From: Rhabditoides inermis | Lineage: Eukaryota; Nematoda; Chromadorea; Rhabditida; Rhabditidae | Assembly: GCA_963966185.1 (NCBI GenBank) | Contig: CAWZYM010000204.1 | Coordinates: 605,001-669,000, forward strand | Length of the DNA stretch: 64,000 bases | Reading direction: 5' to 3' | In this document: piece by piece, positions 62,048 through 64,000 of the stretch | Numbering within the stretch: the first letter of the stretch is position 1 | Layout of the letters: every line of letters begins with the position of its first letter | Made by a program: the position numbers and the translations under genes | Notes under the pieces: model-generated | What the model was told of the DNA's origin: nothing | The model's database searches: none | What the model saw: only the letters and a program-made list of their open reading frames with translations

Positions 62048-64000
62048 TTCCGAGGGCTACATACCTTTTTTCCGAAGGCTACATACCTTTTTTCGAAGGT
62101 TACATACATTTTTTTCCGAAGGCTACATACCTTTTTTCCGAAGGCTACATACCTTTTTTCGAAGACTACATACACTTTTTCCGAGGGCTACATAACTTTT
62201 TCCGAGGGCTACATACCTTTTTCCGAGGGCTACTTACCTTTTTCCGAGGGCTACATACCTTTTTCCGAGGGCTACATACCTTTTTCCGAGGGCTACATAC
62301 CTTTTTTTCGAGGGCTACATACCTTTTTCCAAGGGCTACTTACCTTTTTCGAGGGCTACATACATTTTTCCGAGGGCTACATACCTTTTCCGAGGGCTAC
62401 ATACCTTTTTCCAAGAGTACATACCTTTTTCCGAGGGCTACATACCTTTTTCCGAGGGCTACATACCTTTTTCCGAAGGCTACATACCTTTTTCCGAGGG
62501 CTACATACCTTTTTTCCGAGGGCTACATACTTTTTCCGAGAGTACATACCTTTTTCCGAGAGTACATACCTTTTTCCGAAGGCTACATACCTTTTTTCCG
62601 AGGGCTACATACCTTTTTCCGAGGGCTACTTACCTTTTTCCGAGGGCTACATACCTTTTTCCGAGGGCTACATACCTTTTTCCGAGGGCTACATACCTTT
62701 TTCCGAAGGCTACATACCTTTTTTCCGAGGGCTACTCACCTTTTTCCGAGGGCTACATTCCTTTTTTTCCGAGGGTTACATACCTTTTTCCGAGGGCTAC
62801 ATACCTTTTTCCGTGAGTACATACCTTTTTCCGAAGGCTACATACCTTTTTTCCGAGGGCTACATACCTTTGTCCGAAGGCTACGTACCTTTTTCCGAGG
62901 GCTTCATACCTTTTTCCGAGGGCTACTTACCTTTTTGTCCGAAGGCTACGTACCTTTTTCCGAGGGCTTCATACCTTTTTTCCGAGGGCTACATTTCTTT
63001 TTTTTCCGAAGGCTACATACCTTTTTCCGAGGGCTACATACCTTTTTTTCGAGGGCTACATACCTTTTTCCGAGGGCTACATACCTTTTTCCGAGGGCTA
63101 CATACCTTTTTTTCGAGGGCTACATACCTTTTTTTAAAGGGGTGCATACCTTTTTTCCAAGGGCTACATACTTTATTTCCGAGAGCTACATACCTTTTTC
63201 CAAGGGCTACTTACCTTTTTCGAGGGCTACATACCTTTTTCCGAAGGCTACATACCTTTTTTCCGAAGGCTACATACCTTTTTTCGAAGACTACATACAT
63301 CTTTTCCGAGGGCTTCATACCTTTTTCCGAGGGCTACATACCTTTTTTCCGAAGGCTACATACCTTTTTTCGAAGACTACATACATTTTTTTCGAGGGCT
63401 ACATAACTTTTTCCGAAGGCTACATACCTTTTTCCAAGGGCTACATACTTTTTTCCGAGAGCTACATACCTTTTTCCGAAGGCTACATACCTTTTTCCAA
63501 GGGCTACATACTTTTTTCCGAGAGCTACATACCTTTTTCCAAGGGCTACTTACCTTTTTCGAGGGCTACATACCTTTTTTCCGAAGGCTACATACCTTTT
63601 TCCAAGGGCTACATACTTTTTTTCTGATGTACATACCTTTTTCCAAGGGCTACTTACCTTTTTCGAGGGCTGCATACCTTTTTCCGAGGGCTACATACCT
63701 TTTTCCGAGGGCTACATACCTTTTTCCGAGGGCTACATACTTTTTTCCGAAGGCTACATACATACCTTTTTTCGAGGGCTACATACCTTTTTCGAGGGCT
63801 ACATACCTTTTTTCAGAGGGCTACATACCTTTTTTAAGGGCTACATACCTTTTTTCCAAGGGCTACATACCTTTTTCCAAGGGCTACTTACCTTTTTTCG
63901 AGGGCTACATACATTTATTCGAGGGCTACATACCTTTTTCCGAGGGCTACATACCTTTTTCCGACAGTACATACCTTTTTCCGAGGGCTACTCACCTTTT
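62048..64000 (-). repeat. 21-bp satellite A3, reverse orientation
   Basis: Same unit as A1/A2 but on the minus strand (top strand TCCGAGGGCTACATACCTTT). About 90 units to the window end, with CGAAGGC, CAAGGGC and GAGAGTAC variants. Plus-strand frames of 197 and 230 codons are the stop-free side of the repeat. Confidence 0.95.

Overview
The window is eukaryotic repeat DNA with no convincing protein-coding gene. Long open frames exist, but each can be traced to a repeat: a 21-bp minisatellite, a purine-spaced ~190-bp satellite, an 8-bp polypyrimidine repeat, or GA tracts. An LTR with TATA box and poly(A) signal, foldback and hairpin-ended elements, and kilobase satellites indicate a nuclear genome, probably of an invertebrate or protist. 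I cannot name the taxon from the sequence. The setting resembles subtelomeric, pericentromeric or other heterochromatin.

Layout. (1) 1-19158 is a satellite domain. A 3.7-kb duplicon (R-type repeat, CTAG hairpin, 0.5-kb foldback element, 2.1-kb polypyrimidine tract) occurs at 1-3719 and again at 10859-14570. Each copy is followed by a 21-bp satellite array (A1 3835-8033, A2 14946-19158). A1 is interrupted by an 896-bp solo LTR with a 5-bp target duplication. It runs into the ~190-bp B satellite (8034-10803), which has a four-monomer higher-order period.

(2) 19159-62047 is a mosaic of 2-3.4 kb units, here called E, arranged mainly head-to-tail. A typical unit starts TCCCCCTTTCATAC, has a GTCT microsatellite within about 40 bp, an AT-rich body, a variable run of 173-237 bp minisatellites (M) with GA tracts, and ends in a GC-rich hairpin closing in CTAG. 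Interleaved are R-type 129-bp tandem repeats (28231-30000), a second B array (30001-31306), a third partial duplicon copy, and related T elements that also follow GC hairpins.

(3) Within this mosaic two 4.7-kb arms (22020-26724 and 42019-46723) form a collinear inverted repeat around a 15.3-kb loop. Several E units are near-duplicates of one another 12.6, 16.2 and 31 kb apart, showing repeated block exchange.

(4) From 62048 to the end the 21-bp satellite returns in the opposite orientation, so the E mosaic lies between inverted satellite flanks.

Nothing here acts as a gene system in the usual sense. The notable feature is modular: CTAG-closed GC hairpins repeatedly form the exact junction between unrelated modules, and the downstream module usually carries a motif like ATAAATTTGCTATGG within about 10-40 bp. 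That resembles the ends of non-autonomous rolling-circle (Helitron/Helentron-like) elements but is not proven. High identity between distant blocks could be recent duplication or assembly artefact.
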